Shown piece after piece: positions 11,255 to 20,161 of a stretch of 44,332 nucleotides of DNA; the stretch's first letter is position 1, and every line of letters begins with the position of its first letter. Position numbers and translations under genes: made by a program. The DNA comes from Myxococcales bacterium (GTDB lineage: Bacteria; Myxococcota_A; Polyangia; Polyangiales; Polyangiaceae): the NCBI GenBank assembly GCA_025354825.1, contig JANXMC010000810.1, positions 1-44,332 of the forward strand, given 5' to 3'. The notes beneath the pieces are model-generated. The model worked only from the letters and a program-made list of their open reading frames with translations, was not told where the DNA came from and made no database searches.

Positions 11255-13063
11255 ATGAGCGGGGAAGAGGCGAGCGGAACGGCGTGGACCGACATGGTGG
11301 CGAGCCTTCGCGCCGCCGCCACGTTCGAGGAGGCGGCGCTCGTGACCCTGCGCGCCATGATGGACCTCGCCGTGGGCGCCCTCGCCGCGAGCGGGTACGG
11401 CACGACGGGAAGCGTGCTGCGCGCAATGATTCACCTTCGCCCGGCGGAGGGCTATCGGGGGCTCGCCGTCCTCGAGGCGGACCGCGAATCGCTCGTGCGC
11501 GTCGACGCGAGCGGCACACGCCTCCCCTCCGCGACGGCGTGGCAGTGGGTGGCCGAGCACCGAGTCGCCGTCTCCATCGACGTGAATCTCGGTCGGGTTC
11601 ACGTCGATCGTACGGACCCGACGCGGACGATCTCGGACCGTAGGTTCAGCGAGGGCGACTTCGGCAGTCAAGAGAGCCGCCTTCGCCTGCTCGGGCGCGA
11701 CGCGACCCACCTCTACGTGCTCCCCCTTCGCGGCCCTCGCAACACGATCGACGGTATGATCTCGCTCGAAGCGGACTGCCGCGCGGCGATGGGTAGGCCG
11801 CCGATTTGGAGCCAGAGCGCGGAGGTGTTCCAGCTCCTTGCCGACCTGTCGACGCCGTACCTCACGAGCTTGCCCCTCGCGCCCTCCACGGCGGCGCAGG
11901 CGGACCCGTTTCTCCCCGTCATTGGAGCGTCGGTGTCCGGGCTCATCGACATGCTGCGGGTCTTCGCGCAACAGGAAGAGCCCATCTTGATCAGCGGGCC
12001 GACCGGCGCGGGCAAGTCGCGAATCGCCCGCTGGTGCCACGAGCAGTCGTCCGTGCGGGGTCATCCCTTCGAGGTGCTCGACCTCTCGGCGATACCAGAA
12101 GACTTGCAGATGGCCGAGCTCTTCGGCTGGAAGAAGGGCGCCTTCACGGGCGCCGTAAAGGACAACGCGGGGGTGATCGCCCGAGCCCGCGGCGGCACGC
12201 TCTTCATCGACGAGATCGACAACCTGTCCACGCGCGCGCAAGCGGGACTTCTCCACGTGCTCGAAGAGAGGAGCTACCGCGTCCTCGGCGACGACGGCGC
12301 GGAGAAGTCGGCCGACGTCCGCTTCCTCATCGGGACGAACGCGACGCTCGAAGAGGCAGTCCGCCAGAAGCGCTTCCGGCAAGACCTCTATTATCGAATC
12401 AACGTCCTGCCCGTGCGCCTCCCGCCGCTCGCCGAACGCCCCGACGAAATACCGCTTTGGGCGCAGTTCATGCTCGAACGGCGGCACGCCGGGCGCGCGC
12501 CGAGCGGCCATGCGATCATCACGAAGGCGGCGCAGGCGCTCCTCACGCGCCAACCGTGGCCGGGCAATCTAAGGCAGCTCGACAACATCGTGCGGCGTGC
12601 CTACGCGGTGGCGGTCATGGGCGCAGGCGCGGGCGCTCCGAACGACCTCACGATCGACGCCGACCACGTACGCAAGGCACTCGCCTACGAGCACGCGCCG
12701 ACGACGGAAGGCTCGGCGACGATGGATGCGATGCTCGCCGCCGCGACCGCGTTCGTGAACGATGCCGAAGCGCGGGCCGCTTCCGGCGGCGTGCTCGATC
12801 TCGACTGGGCCGACGCGTTCAAGGGGTTCGTCCTCGGCGTTGCCACCGAGAAGCTCGGAGGCAATCGCGACGACGCGTTTCGACTCCTCGGGCGCGAGAA
12901 GCTCGTTGCCAATCGCAATCACCACAAAGTTTGGAAACGCGAGCTTGAGAGAGCCGAGCAGCTCGGCACGGCTCTCGGCCACGGGTCGCCATTTCCGTTC
13001 GCCAAGCTCCTCGTCGACACGGACGGCCCCGCACCCCCGAAAGACCCGGATTCGACCACGTAG
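11255..13063 (+). CDS. Sigma-54-dependent activator (GAF-like N-terminus, AAA+)
   Basis: This 602-aa enhancer-binding protein has a GAF-like sensory region (about 15-205). The AAA+ domain has Walker A GPTGAGKS (248-255), the sigma-54-contacting GAFTGA loop (295-300), Walker B LFIDEID (316-322) and RFRQDLYYRINVLPVRLPPL. After the WPGNLRQLDN motif comes a C-terminal region of about 150 residues. It ends in a possible helix-turn-helix (GGNRDDAFRLLGREKLVANRN region) that is not a clean Fis-type HTH. There is no receiver domain, so the input is probably a small molecule or partner at the GAF domain. It lies 1 kb before the lipoprotein/pilin region and could control the sigma-54-like promoters there, which is inference. 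Confidence 0.9.
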   Translation: MSGEEASGTAWTDMVASLRAAATFEEAALVTLRAMMDLAVGALAASGYGTTGSVLRAMIHLRPAEGYRGLAVLEADRESLVRVDASGTRLPSATAWQWVAEHRVAVSIDVNLGRVHVDRTDPTRTISDRRFSEGDFGSQESRLRLLGRDATHLYVLPLRGPRNTIDGMISLEADCRAAMGRPPIWSQSAEVFQLLADLSTPYLTSLPLAPSTAAQADPFLPVIGASVSGLIDMLRVFAQQEEPILISGPTGAGKSRIARWCHEQSSVRGHPFEVLDLSAIPEDLQMAELFGWKKGAFTGAVKDNAGVIARARGGTLFIDEIDNLSTRAQAGLLHVLEERSYRVLGDDGAEKSADVRFLIGTNATLEEAVRQKRFRQDLYYRINVLPVRLPPLAERPDEIPLWAQFMLERRHAGRAPSGHAIITKAAQALLTRQPWPGNLRQLDNIVRRAYAVAVMGAGAGAPNDLTIDADHVRKALAYEHAPTTEGSATMDAMLAAATAFVNDAEARAASGGVLDLDWADAFKGFVLGVATEKLGGNRDDAFRLLGREKLVANRNHHKVWKRELERAEQLGTALGHGSPFPFAKLLVDTDGPAPPKDPDSTT

Positions 13064-13079
13064 CAGCGCGGCCAATCCC

Positions 13080-13769
13080 TTAGAGGCGCTTCGGCGCCGG
13101 CCGCACGTACCGCGGCTTTGCAACGACGCGGGGCACGAAGAGCGACATCTTCTGCTCGAACACGAGCAGGTCGTCCGCTTGACCAACGGCGAGCTCCGCC
13201 GACGGATTCTCCGGCCGCACGTTCTCGCGCCCGGGCTCGCTCGTGTCGATGGTCAGGCGGAAAGGCTCGTCGGGCTCCACATGGAGCAATACGTGGGCAG
13301 CGCCCGAAGCGTCTGTCCTCGCGAGCGTCTTTCCTAAATAGACAATTGGCAGATCAGCGCCGTCTTCGAGCCGTACGCTCACGACGACGGTTCGTTTGGT
13401 GGGCACGCACGTGACGTCGTAGACGGGGCGATTCGCTTTCTCGAAGCCACGTCGCAATGACACGAGGAGCGGTGTCGACGGCGACTGGTACTCCTTTGGG
13501 CACCTAACGACGTGAGGCTGACGATCACCCTCGTGCCCCCGCGTGACGAGCGACGCGTGCCCTTCCGCGTCCGTCCGAACGGTGCCCGCGCTCGAGACGA
13601 TCTCGGCGCCAACGATGGGCCGACCGTCGTCCGACTGGACATGCACGGCGAACTCGAACGCGAGGACGGGCTGTTCGCCGAGGATGCGCGAGCACCCTGC
13701 GAGCACGCCGAGCGACGACGCGGCGATCAAGAGGAAGAAGGGAGTCGTTCTTTGGATTCGGGCGTTCAT
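13080..13769 (-). CDS. Lipoprotein with carboxypeptidase-regulatory/Ig-like strands
   Basis: This is a 229-aa exported protein. It has a basic N-terminus, a hydrophobic segment and lipobox LAGC near residue 25, so it should be lipidated. The rest is beta-rich, with repeated 'DGRPIVGAEIVSSAGTVRTDAEGHA'-like units and a second 'LGKTLARTDASGAAHV' unit. These resemble carboxypeptidase-regulatory-like or bacterial Ig-like folds. No catalytic residues were recognised. ATG 13769 is chosen because the signal peptide starts there. It converges with the sigma-54 activator (16-bp gap) and diverges from flp1. Confidence 0.75.
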   Translation of the reverse strand: MNARIQRTTPFFLLIAASSLGVLAGCSRILGEQPVLAFEFAVHVQSDDGRPIVGAEIVSSAGTVRTDAEGHASLVTRGHEGDRQPHVVRCPKEYQSPSTPLLVSLRRGFEKANRPVYDVTCVPTKRTVVVSVRLEDGADLPIVYLGKTLARTDASGAAHVLLHVEPDEPFRLTIDTSEPGRENVRPENPSAELAVGQADDLLVFEQKMSLFVPRVVAKPRYVRPAPKRL

Positions 13770-14064
13770 GGGCAGCTCGCCATTGAGGAATGGGGACACG
13801 CCCGAACGGCTACGCAGCCTCTATGCCAGCACGCCGCGCGCGCGGCCCGCGCACGACGTGGCGTGCCACGAGACCGAGGGGCCTATCGCTAGCCCGATGC
13901 GGCGGGCGGTCACGAACGCGGGCGCGTCCGCCGCGAACGCGCGGGGCTCTGGCAAGGGACGCGACCGGCTCGTGCGACGCCGAGATACGCGGGGGGCAAG
14001 CCAAGAAACGCGCGCGGCACAGCGGCTGCAGTGGAGGTCCTCGAGGCCAGGAGGCGCTTCGTCG
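13770..14064. other. Intergenic region upstream of the Tad operon
   Basis: This 295-bp region lies between the divergent lipoprotein and flp1. The frame leading into flp1 is open throughout, but the codons read as low-quality Arg/Ala-rich sequence. The only regulatory candidate seen is the sigma-54-like site at 14015-14030, with AGGAG at 14049-14053 before the flp1 ATG. Confidence 0.5.
14015..14030 (+). promoter_or_regulatory. Candidate sigma-54 promoter of flp1
   Basis: CGGCACAGCGGCTGCA matches TGGCACG-N4-TTGCA with the invariant GG and GC at the right spacing. Transcription would start near 14041, leaving a short leader with a Shine-Dalgarno at 14049-14053 before ATG 14065. It closely matches the site before the Flp-Hint chimera. 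Confidence 0.5.
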
Positions 14065-14280
14065 ATGAGAGAGCTTTCACCCCCCGCACCCGCCCCCGCC
14101 CGTCGCGCCTCTCGGCCCGCAACCCTCCTGCGCGACACTCGAGGAGGGGTCGCAGTCGAATACATCGTTATCGTCGGAACTGTCGCGCTATTTGCCATTC
14201 CCGCGTCGGTCGCAGTCGGCAAGGCGCTCGTCGAATCGTTCGGTATCACACGCGAGATGCTGTTCTTTCCCGTGCCCTGA
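14065..14280 (+). CDS. flp: Flp-type pilin or pseudopilin (first)
   Basis: This 71-aa prepilin has a class III leader ending LLRDTRG and a hydrophobic helix VAVEYIVIVGTVALFAIPASVAVG. If cleavage occurs after Gly 27, Glu and Tyr fall at +5 and +6, as in Flp1. The mature part is only about 44 residues and ends with ITREMLFFPVP, unusually hydrophobic for a major Flp tail, so it may be a minor pilin. ATG 14065 is supported by AGGAG 11 bp upstream. The second flp gene follows after 70 bp. Confidence 0.85.
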   Translation: MRELSPPAPAPARRASRPATLLRDTRGGVAVEYIVIVGTVALFAIPASVAVGKALVESFGITREMLFFPVP

Positions 14281-14350
14281 CGGGACGGGGCAATCCACGT
14301 TTCATGCACATACCACCCACGCAAACGCAAACGAGAAGAAGGCCTATCCA

Positions 14351-14551
14351 ATGAACATCTCAAAGCGCATTCGCAACTCCCGCCTTGTCCGCGACACCCG
14401 TGGCGCGAACATGGTCGAGTACATCGTCCTCGTCGGGCTCGTGGCCCTTATCTGCATTGCGGCGTTCAAGCTCTTCGGGGGGAGCATTACCCAGAAGATC
14501 ACGGACCAGGCGACGACGGTCGGGGGCATCAACTCCGCCCCCGGCGGGTGA
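14351..14551 (+). CDS. flp: Flp-type major pilin (second)
   Basis: This 66-aa prepilin has leader ...RNSRLVRDTRG, cleavage before Ala 19, Glu/Tyr at +5/+6 (ANMVEY), helix IVLVGLVALICIAAFKLFG, and a short polar tail SITQKITDQATTVGGI ending in Gly. Size, leader and tail all fit a classic Flp major pilin, which assembles into the Tad pilus. ATG 14351 follows an AGAAGAAGG purine run. A strong hairpin follows the gene, which would favour pilin excess over the downstream machinery. Confidence 0.93.
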   Translation: MNISKRIRNSRLVRDTRGANMVEYIVLVGLVALICIAAFKLFGGSITQKITDQATTVGGINSAPGG

Positions 14552-14585
14552 CGGACGAATGCACGAGAGCTTCTGACGCGCCGCC

Positions 14586-14618
14586 CGCGTGCCCCTTCCC
14601 CGACGGGAGGGGCACGCG
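14586..14618 (+). terminator. Strong hairpin between pilin and machinery genes
   Basis: A 14-bp stem with one bulged T (14586-14600 with 14605-14618) encloses a CGAC loop. No T tract follows, so it is more likely an attenuator or 3'-end stabiliser of pilin mRNA than a full terminator. Confidence 0.6.
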
Positions 14619-14658
14619 ACGCGCTCCCGCCAACCTGCGCTAGGCCACGAGGTCACAG

Positions 14659-15198
14659 ATGATTTCATTCCTCATCGCCGCCGTCGCCGTCGCTGCGATC
14701 GCGGCGGTCTTCGATCTTCGCACGGGCCACATCCCCAACTGGCTCACGCTCGGCGGTCTCGCGCTCGCGTACGCGGCCCACGCCGTTCTGGGCTTCGCGG
14801 CCGGAGGCTCTTCCGGTGCCCTCAGCGCGGTCCTCGGCGCTCTCGCCGGAATGATCATTTGCGGCCTCGTGCCCGCCATTCTCTTCGCGCTCGGAGGAAT
14901 GGGAGGCGGTGACCTGAAGCTCTTCGCCGCGATCGGCGCGGCATGCCACGTCACCCGCGGCCTCGAGGCCGAGACGTACAGCTTCATCGCCGCTCTGCTC
15001 CTCGCTCCCGCCTACCTCGCGTGGAAGGGGACACTCTTTCGTACGCTGACGAACACGGTGACGCTCGTCGTGAATCCGTTCCGCGCGAAGGCGGCACGCA
15101 AGGCGCTTCCGAGCGAGCTGATGTCGTGGTTCCGACTCGCACCCGCCATCTTCATCGGCTGCGCGATCTCGCTTGCGAGCCACGCGCTCCACTTCTGA
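14659..15198 (+). CDS. tadV: Prepilin peptidase, TadV/CpaA family
   Basis: This is a 179-aa integral membrane aspartic peptidase (A24). It is expected to cleave the RDTRG leaders of the Flp and TadE-like proteins nearby. The first catalytic Asp sits in FDLRTGHIPNWLT (Asp about 20). The second is in the GxGD-type motif MGGGDLKLFAAIG (Asp near 80). There are about five hydrophobic segments. The N-methyltransferase domain of PilD-type enzymes is absent, as usual in TadV/CpaA. The gene lies 107 bp after the major pilin gene. Confidence 0.93.
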   Translation: MISFLIAAVAVAAIAAVFDLRTGHIPNWLTLGGLALAYAAHAVLGFAAGGSSGALSAVLGALAGMIICGLVPAILFALGGMGGGDLKLFAAIGAACHVTRGLEAETYSFIAALLLAPAYLAWKGTLFRTLTNTVTLVVNPFRAKAARKALPSELMSWFRLAPAIFIGCAISLASHALHF

Positions 15199-15353
15199 GG
15201 GCGACCCACGGCCGCATCGGCGTCGCCATCAGCTCGGCTTCGTATCGCTCCTCTCAATCCCCTCCCGTCACCGCCCCCTCCGCACCTCTTCGCCGCGCCC
15301 CGTGGACCAACTGGCCCGCGCCGCCGGAGGTGCGTCCGGAAAGAAAACCCTCG

Positions 15354-16166
15354 ATGAAGCTAAAGCCTGCCACAGCCGGATTCGCCGCCGCGGTGCTCGG
15401 CGGCGCTCTGTTCTTCGTCTACACGCGGAGGTTCGAGGTCGAGACGGCCGGCGGCGACCGCATCGACATCCTCGTCGCGTCGCAGCGAATCGAACGCGGC
15501 ACGCCCATCGCGGAGAGCGCGCTCACCACGCGGGCCATCCCGCAGGCCTACGTGGACGACCGCGCCGTTCGCGCCTCGGATCGCGACAAGATCGTCGGCC
15601 TCAAAGCCGCCGAAGGGATGAGCGTGTCGCAGAGCGTGCTCTGGTCGGACGTGGTGACCACTCGGGACGACAAGCGCGATCTGTCGTCGCTCGTTCAGCC
15701 CGGCTACCGCGCCGTAACGGCGCCGTTCACAGCGAACCCGACGTTCATGATGATCCACCCGGGGGACTTCGTCGACGTGCTGAGCGTGGTTCACCGCGAC
15801 GGGAGCGAGGTGCGCGACTCCATCGTACTCCTCCAGCGTGTGCTCGTCCTCGCGATCGGCACCGAGACGTCGAACGTACGCGGAGCCGACAAGGCGAAGG
15901 GTGCGGCGACGCCGAGCGCGCCGATCCTGACCTTGAGCCTGAACCTGCCCGAAGCGCAGCTCCTCTCGCTCGCCGCACAGCGGGGAGCTCTCTCGGTGGC
16001 GCTGCGCAATCCGAACGATCAGCGGGTCGCCGAGAACATCGCGGATCTCGACACCCGCGCGCTCGACGAGCCGGCGCAGCGAGATCGCGTCCGGAGCATC
16101 CGGCGTCACGACACGACAGCGTCCGCATCCCGAGCCCCCGTGAAGATGGAGATTCAAGGCCAGTGA
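15354..16166 (+). CDS. cpaB: Flp pilus assembly protein RcpC/CpaB
   Basis: This 270-aa protein has one N-terminal membrane helix (about 8-22). It also has an SAF/beta-clip domain, IDILVASQRIERGTPIAESALTTRAIP, followed by the CpaB-typical GYRAVTAPFTANPTFMMIHPGDFVDVLSVV region. RcpC/CpaB works with the secretin at the outer envelope. GGAAAG precedes ATG 15354. Its stop overlaps the GTG start of the secretin gene (GTGA). A 155-bp gap to tadV shows no clear signal. Confidence 0.9.
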   Translation: MKLKPATAGFAAAVLGGALFFVYTRRFEVETAGGDRIDILVASQRIERGTPIAESALTTRAIPQAYVDDRAVRASDRDKIVGLKAAEGMSVSQSVLWSDVVTTRDDKRDLSSLVQPGYRAVTAPFTANPTFMMIHPGDFVDVLSVVHRDGSEVRDSIVLLQRVLVLAIGTETSNVRGADKAKGAATPSAPILTLSLNLPEAQLLSLAAQRGALSVALRNPNDQRVAENIADLDTRALDEPAQRDRVRSIRRHDTTASASRAPVKMEIQGQ

Positions 16167-17494
16167 AACTCGACCGACGTCACCTCGGGCTCTGCCTCGC
16201 GACCGCACTGGCGTGCCTCGCCGACACCGCGGTGGCACGAGGTCGCACCGCGGGCGAGGCCGACGCGGGCGGCGACGCGAGCGCCGACGAGATCAACCTC
16301 GCCGTCGCGGAGACGCGCACGATTCAGGCTCGGAACGTTAAGAACTACTCCGAGGGCGCGCCCGGGATCATGGACGTGAAGCTCACGTCGGACAACAACC
16401 AGTTCGTGATCACGGCACGCAAGCCGGGCACGACGTCGCTCCTGCTCATTCACAACGACGGCTCACAGCAGACGTTCACCGTTAACGTGTTCGCGCGGTC
16501 GCCGCAGACGGTCGAGAAAGAGCTTCGCCAGCTTCTCGAGGGGCTGCCGAATATCCGCATCCGCCGGATCGGAGCGCGCCACGTCATCGACGGCTCGGTG
16601 ACGGACGACTCCGAGAGGCTCCGTGTCGACCACGTCGCGAAGCTCTACCCGGGTCAGGTCGAGTCCATGGTCGTCGTCGGCGGCGCGGGACCTACCGGTG
16701 GCGATGGCGCGCTGAGCAAGACCCTCGTGCGCATCGACTTCTACTTCGTGCAGCTCGACACGAGCTCGGGCTATGCCGTCGGTCTCGGTTGGCCAAAGTC
16801 CATAGGCGGTCCGAACGCCATCGCAACCGGCACGCTCGATCTGATCACGAAGGACGTGACCGGCGCCATCACGGTGAACCAGCCGCTTCCCCAGCTCGAT
16901 CTCGCCGCGTCGCACGGTTGGGGAAAGGTGTTGAAGCACGCGACCGTGATCACGAGCAGCGGCGCCGAAGCAAAGTTTCAGAGCGGCGGTGAGCAGAACT
17001 TCGCCGTCACGGGAGGACTCAGCAACGCGATTCAAAAGCTCCCCTACGGAATCGACGTGACGGTCGTTCCGCAGTTCGATCCGACGCGGCGGGATCTTCA
17101 ACTTCGGGTCAACGCCGACGTCGCAGACCTCACAGAAGCCGGGCCCGGGACGGCGATACCGGGGCGTCAGACGTCGAAAGTCCAGACGCTGGTCGCGATG
17201 AAGCTCGGTCAGTCGCTCGCCATCTCGGGCATCCGTTCGATCTCCCAGCAGCACAGCGTCAACGGGCTCCCACTCCTCAGTCAGATCCCGGTTCTCGGGC
17301 TGCTCTTCGGGAGCCACGCGAGCTCGGTGCACGAGACCGAGGGTGCGATCTACATCGTGCCTAGTGTGATCGAGAACGTCGCCCCCTCGTCGATGGAGCT
17401 CATCGACGGCGCGGTGAAGCGATTCGACGACTTCAATGGAAACATGAAGAAGTCGTCGCTTTACGACGAGCGCCCGCCAAGCGCGAAGCGCTGA
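16163..17494 (+). CDS. cpaC: Tad secretin RcpA/CpaC
   Basis: Outer-membrane secretin that forms the pilus exit pore. The product is 443 aa with a signal peptide ending near VARG. An N0-like domain follows (INLAVAETRTIQARNVKNYSEGAPGIMDVKL...), then a short BON-like repeat (PQTVEKELRQLLEGLPNIRIRRIG), then the secretin core. The core contains the VxRIDFYFVQLD opening and the terminal NGLPLLSQIPVLGLLFGS motif that defines GspD/CpaC proteins. The start is GTG 16163, overlapping the cpaB stop; the upstream frame is open but lies within cpaB. Confidence 0.93.
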   Translation: MKLDRRHLGLCLATALACLADTAVARGRTAGEADAGGDASADEINLAVAETRTIQARNVKNYSEGAPGIMDVKLTSDNNQFVITARKPGTTSLLLIHNDGSQQTFTVNVFARSPQTVEKELRQLLEGLPNIRIRRIGARHVIDGSVTDDSERLRVDHVAKLYPGQVESMVVVGGAGPTGGDGALSKTLVRIDFYFVQLDTSSGYAVGLGWPKSIGGPNAIATGTLDLITKDVTGAITVNQPLPQLDLAASHGWGKVLKHATVITSSGAEAKFQSGGEQNFAVTGGLSNAIQKLPYGIDVTVVPQFDPTRRDLQLRVNADVADLTEAGPGTAIPGRQTSKVQTLVAMKLGQSLAISGIRSISQQHSVNGLPLLSQIPVLGLLFGSHASSVHETEGAIYIVPSVIENVAPSSMELIDGAVKRFDDFNGNMKKSSLYDERPPSAKR

Positions 17495-17534
17495 ACGCCA
17501 CATCTTTACGTCATCCACGACAGGGGCGTTGGCC

Positions 17535-19298
17535 ATGGATATCGAAATAAATATTCGCAGTGATCGAAGCGGACCGCGGAGCGTCGTCGTCGCGTGCACG
17601 GGCGAGCTCACGTTCGGCCGCCATCCAAGCTCGTCGGTCTGCCTTGACGACCACAGCGTGTCGCGCACCCACGCGCGTGTGAGCGTTCGTGATGGGTCGA
17701 TCCATATCGAGGATCTCTCGACGAATGGGACGCTCGCGGGAGAGCTGCTCCTTCAGAAGACGATGGCCGAAGTCCCCTTCGACACTGCGCTTCGGATGGG
17801 CGACTTCACAGTCTCGCTCGCGCCCTTTCGCGCCGCCGCGCCAGCCACCGCGCCCGCACGGGTGCCGCTGCCGGCGCCGCCGCCGTTCCTCGCGCCGCGC
17901 ACGCGCCTCGCGAACACCGCGACGGCGATGGTCGCGGCGAGCGCCACGGTTGCGAACGCTCCGCGCCTCACGCTGGTGCGTCCCTCCGCCGACGCTCCTG
18001 CCCTCCCGCGCGCCACCGCCGAGGCGCAGAGACGCGCGGACATCGAGCTGCGCCGCGAGGCGCACCGCCGCCTCCTCGAGAACCTCGATCTAGCTACAAT
18101 CGATTCATCGAAGTTCGATGACCCGTCGCTGAGGCCCAAGGTCGTCAGCGCGCTGCGCAAGGTTGTGAAGTCCCTCGAGACGCGCATCCCCGAAGGGACG
18201 GATCGGGACGCGCTCATCGGCGAGCTCGTCGACGAAGCGCTCGGCCTCGGACCTCTCGAGAAGTTCCTCGCCGACCCGACGGTGAACGAGATCATGGTCG
18301 TCGATCCGGAGACGATCTACGTCGAGCAGCGCGGCCGACTCTCGCTCGCCGACGCGCGCTTCACCGACGACGAGCGCGTGCGCGCCGTCATCGAGCGCAT
18401 CGTGACGCCACTGGGTCGCCGCATCGACGAGTCGTCGCCGCTGGTCGACGCGCGCCTTCGCGACGGCTCGCGCGTGAACGCCGTCATCAAGCCGCTCGCC
18501 CTAAAGGGGGCGTGCATCACGATCCGGAAGTTCGCGCAGACGCGCCTCACCCTCGAGAAGCTCACGGAGTTCGACGCGCTCACCCCGCAGATGGGTCGGT
18601 TTCTCACGCGCTCGGTGATTGCCAAAAAGAACATCGTCATCGCCGGCGGCACCGGGAGCGGCAAGACGACGCTGCTCAACGTACTGTCGGGGGCGATTCC
18701 CGATCACGAGCGCATCGTCACCATCGAAGACGCCGCCGAGCTGCAACTGAGCCAGCGCCACGTGGTCTCACTCGAGACGCGGCCGCCCAATATGGAGGGG
18801 AAAGGCGAATACACGATTCGCGATCTCGTGAAGAACGCGCTGCGCATGCGGCCCGACCGCATCGTGGTGGGTGAGTGCCGAGGCGGTGAGGCGCTCGACA
18901 TGCTCCAGGCCATGAACACGGGTCACGACGGCTCGCTCACGACCACGCACGCCAACTCGCCGCGGGAAGCAATCTCGCGCCTCGAGACGCTCTGCCTGAT
19001 GGCCGGGCTCGATCTCCCCGTGCGCGCGATCCGTGAGCAGATCGCCGGCGCGGTCCACGTGCTCCTCCAGCAGACACGCCTTTCCGACGGCAGCCGCAAG
19101 ATCACCAAGATTAGTGAGATCGTAGGGATCGACGACAACGGCGACGTCGAGATCGTCCCCCTGTTCGAGTTCGTTCGGACGGGAACGACGCGCGAAGGGA
19201 AGGTCATCGGCGAGTTTCGCTCGACGGGCTTCATCCCGACGTTCATCAGCGACTTTATCGTGATGGGGCTCATCGCGCCCGGCGAGCCGTACCTATGA
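17535..19298 (+). CDS. tadA: FHA-CpaF fusion: Tad secretion ATPase with FHA domain
   Basis: This 587-aa protein fuses two modules. Residues 5-98 are an FHA domain with GRH, SRTHA and LSTNGT, the phosphothreonine-reading signature. An Ala/Pro linker follows, then a complete CpaF/TadA hexameric ATPase. The ATPase has [18 protein letters not shown], Walker [10 protein letters not shown] (about 371-379), an Asp-box IEDAAEL, Walker [11 protein letters not shown] and the His-box TTTHANSP. The ATPase should drive pilus assembly at the inner membrane, and the FHA domain implies control by a Ser/Thr kinase. ATG 17535 is chosen; a TTG two codons earlier is possible. It overlaps tadB by ATGA. Confidence 0.95.
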   Translation: MDIEINIRSDRSGPRSVVVACTGELTFGRHPSSSVCLDDHSVSRTHARVSVRDGSIHIEDLSTNGTLAGELLLQKTMAEVPFDTALRMGDFTVSLAPFRAAAPATAPARVPLPAPPPFLAPRTRLANTATAMVAASATVANAPRLTLVRPSADAPALPRATAEAQRRADIELRREAHRRLLENLDLATIDSSKFDDPSLRPKVVSALRKVVKSLETRIPEGTDRDALIGELVDEALGLGPLEKFLADPTVNEIMVVDPETIYVEQRGRLSLADARFTDDERVRAVIERIVTPLGRRIDESSPLVDARLRDGSRVNAVIKPLALKGACITIRKFAQTRLTLEKLTEFDALTPQMGRFLTRSVIAKKNIVIAGGTGSGKTTLLNVLSGAIPDHERIVTIEDAAELQLSQRHVVSLETRPPNMEGKGEYTIRDLVKNALRMRPDRIVVGECRGGEALDMLQAMNTGHDGSLTTTHANSPREAISRLETLCLMAGLDLPVRAIREQIAGAVHVLLQQTRLSDGSRKITKISEIVGIDDNGDVEIVPLFEFVRTGTTREGKVIGEFRSTGFIPTFISDFIVMGLIAPGEPYL

Positions 19299-20161
19299 GC
19301 CCGCCCGACATCACCGCGGCCTGCCGCGTGGGCGTCGGCGTCGCGTGTACCGTCGGGCCGTACGTCGTTGCCCGCGGCTTCGCACGGGCGGGGACCTACC
19401 CGGGGCGTGAGCTCGTGGGCCGCTACACGAGTTACCTCGATCGAACGCTCAAGCTCCTGTTCATCAAGACGCCCGCGCGCAAGATCGTCCGCATCCAGGC
19501 CGTCGTGTTCGCGCTCGGCCTGGCCGCGCTCGTCGTCACGCGCGAGTCCGTCGCCGTGGTCGTCTCCATCGTTGCCCTCGCGTTCCCGTCCGTCCACTAC
19601 GCGGCCGAACGTTCGAAGCGGCGTGCGAGCTTCGATCTCCAGGCGGACGGCTTCATTCTCGCGCTGGCGAACTCTCTCAAGGCCGTGCCGAGCATCGGCG
19701 CCGCGCTTCAAGGGATCATGCCGGTGCTCAACGGCCCGATGAAGCAGGAGATGGGAGTCGTCCTCAGCGAGCTTCGTCTCGGCAATACGATCGACCAAGC
19801 GCTCGTCAACGCGAGCGCCCGCGCGGAGAGCGTCCCGTTCGACTCGGCCGTCTCGGCGCTCCTCGTGGGACGGCAGGTCGGCGGCAACTTGCCAAAGATT
19901 CTCGAGTCGACCGCAACGAGCATTCGCGAGATGAACCGCCTGGCGGGCAATCTGCGCTCGAAAACGGCCGAGTCGCGCGCGCAGCTGTGGGTGCTCGCGA
20001 TCTTCCCCATCGGGATCATCTTTGCCTTCCGGCTGATGAAACCGGATTATTTCACGCCGCTCCAGACGACGGATCTCGGGCACCTCTGCGCGGGCGTCGC
20101 TGTCGTGCTGTGGGCGATGGCACTGCTCCTCGCGCGCAAGATCTCGCAGGTCGACCTATGA
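19295..20161 (+). CDS. tadB: Tad inner-membrane platform protein TadB
   Basis: This is a 288-aa T2SF-family (GspF-like) membrane protein that forms the assembly platform with TadC. N-terminal and mid hydrophobic segments (about 67-95) come before the cytoplasmic T2SF core. The core contains FILALANSLKAVPSIGAALQ, ELRLGNTIDQAL, LLVGRQVGGNLPKILEST and a SKTAESRAQLWVLAIFP segment, followed by two C-terminal helices. The gene overlaps both its neighbours by ATGA, showing tight translational coupling. Confidence 0.92.
   Translation: MSPPDITAACRVGVGVACTVGPYVVARGFARAGTYPGRELVGRYTSYLDRTLKLLFIKTPARKIVRIQAVVFALGLAALVVTRESVAVVVSIVALAFPSVHYAAERSKRRASFDLQADGFILALANSLKAVPSIGAALQGIMPVLNGPMKQEMGVVLSELRLGNTIDQALVNASARAESVPFDSAVSALLVGRQVGGNLPKILESTATSIREMNRLAGNLRSKTAESRAQLWVLAIFPIGIIFAFRLMKPDYFTPLQTTDLGHLCAGVAVVLWAMALLLARKISQVDL

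Noticed and set aside
13543-14064. N-terminal extension of the first Flp pilin
   Set aside because: It would add 174 residues overlapping the opposite lipoprotein; Flp prepilins have short leaders and AGGAG marks ATG 14065.
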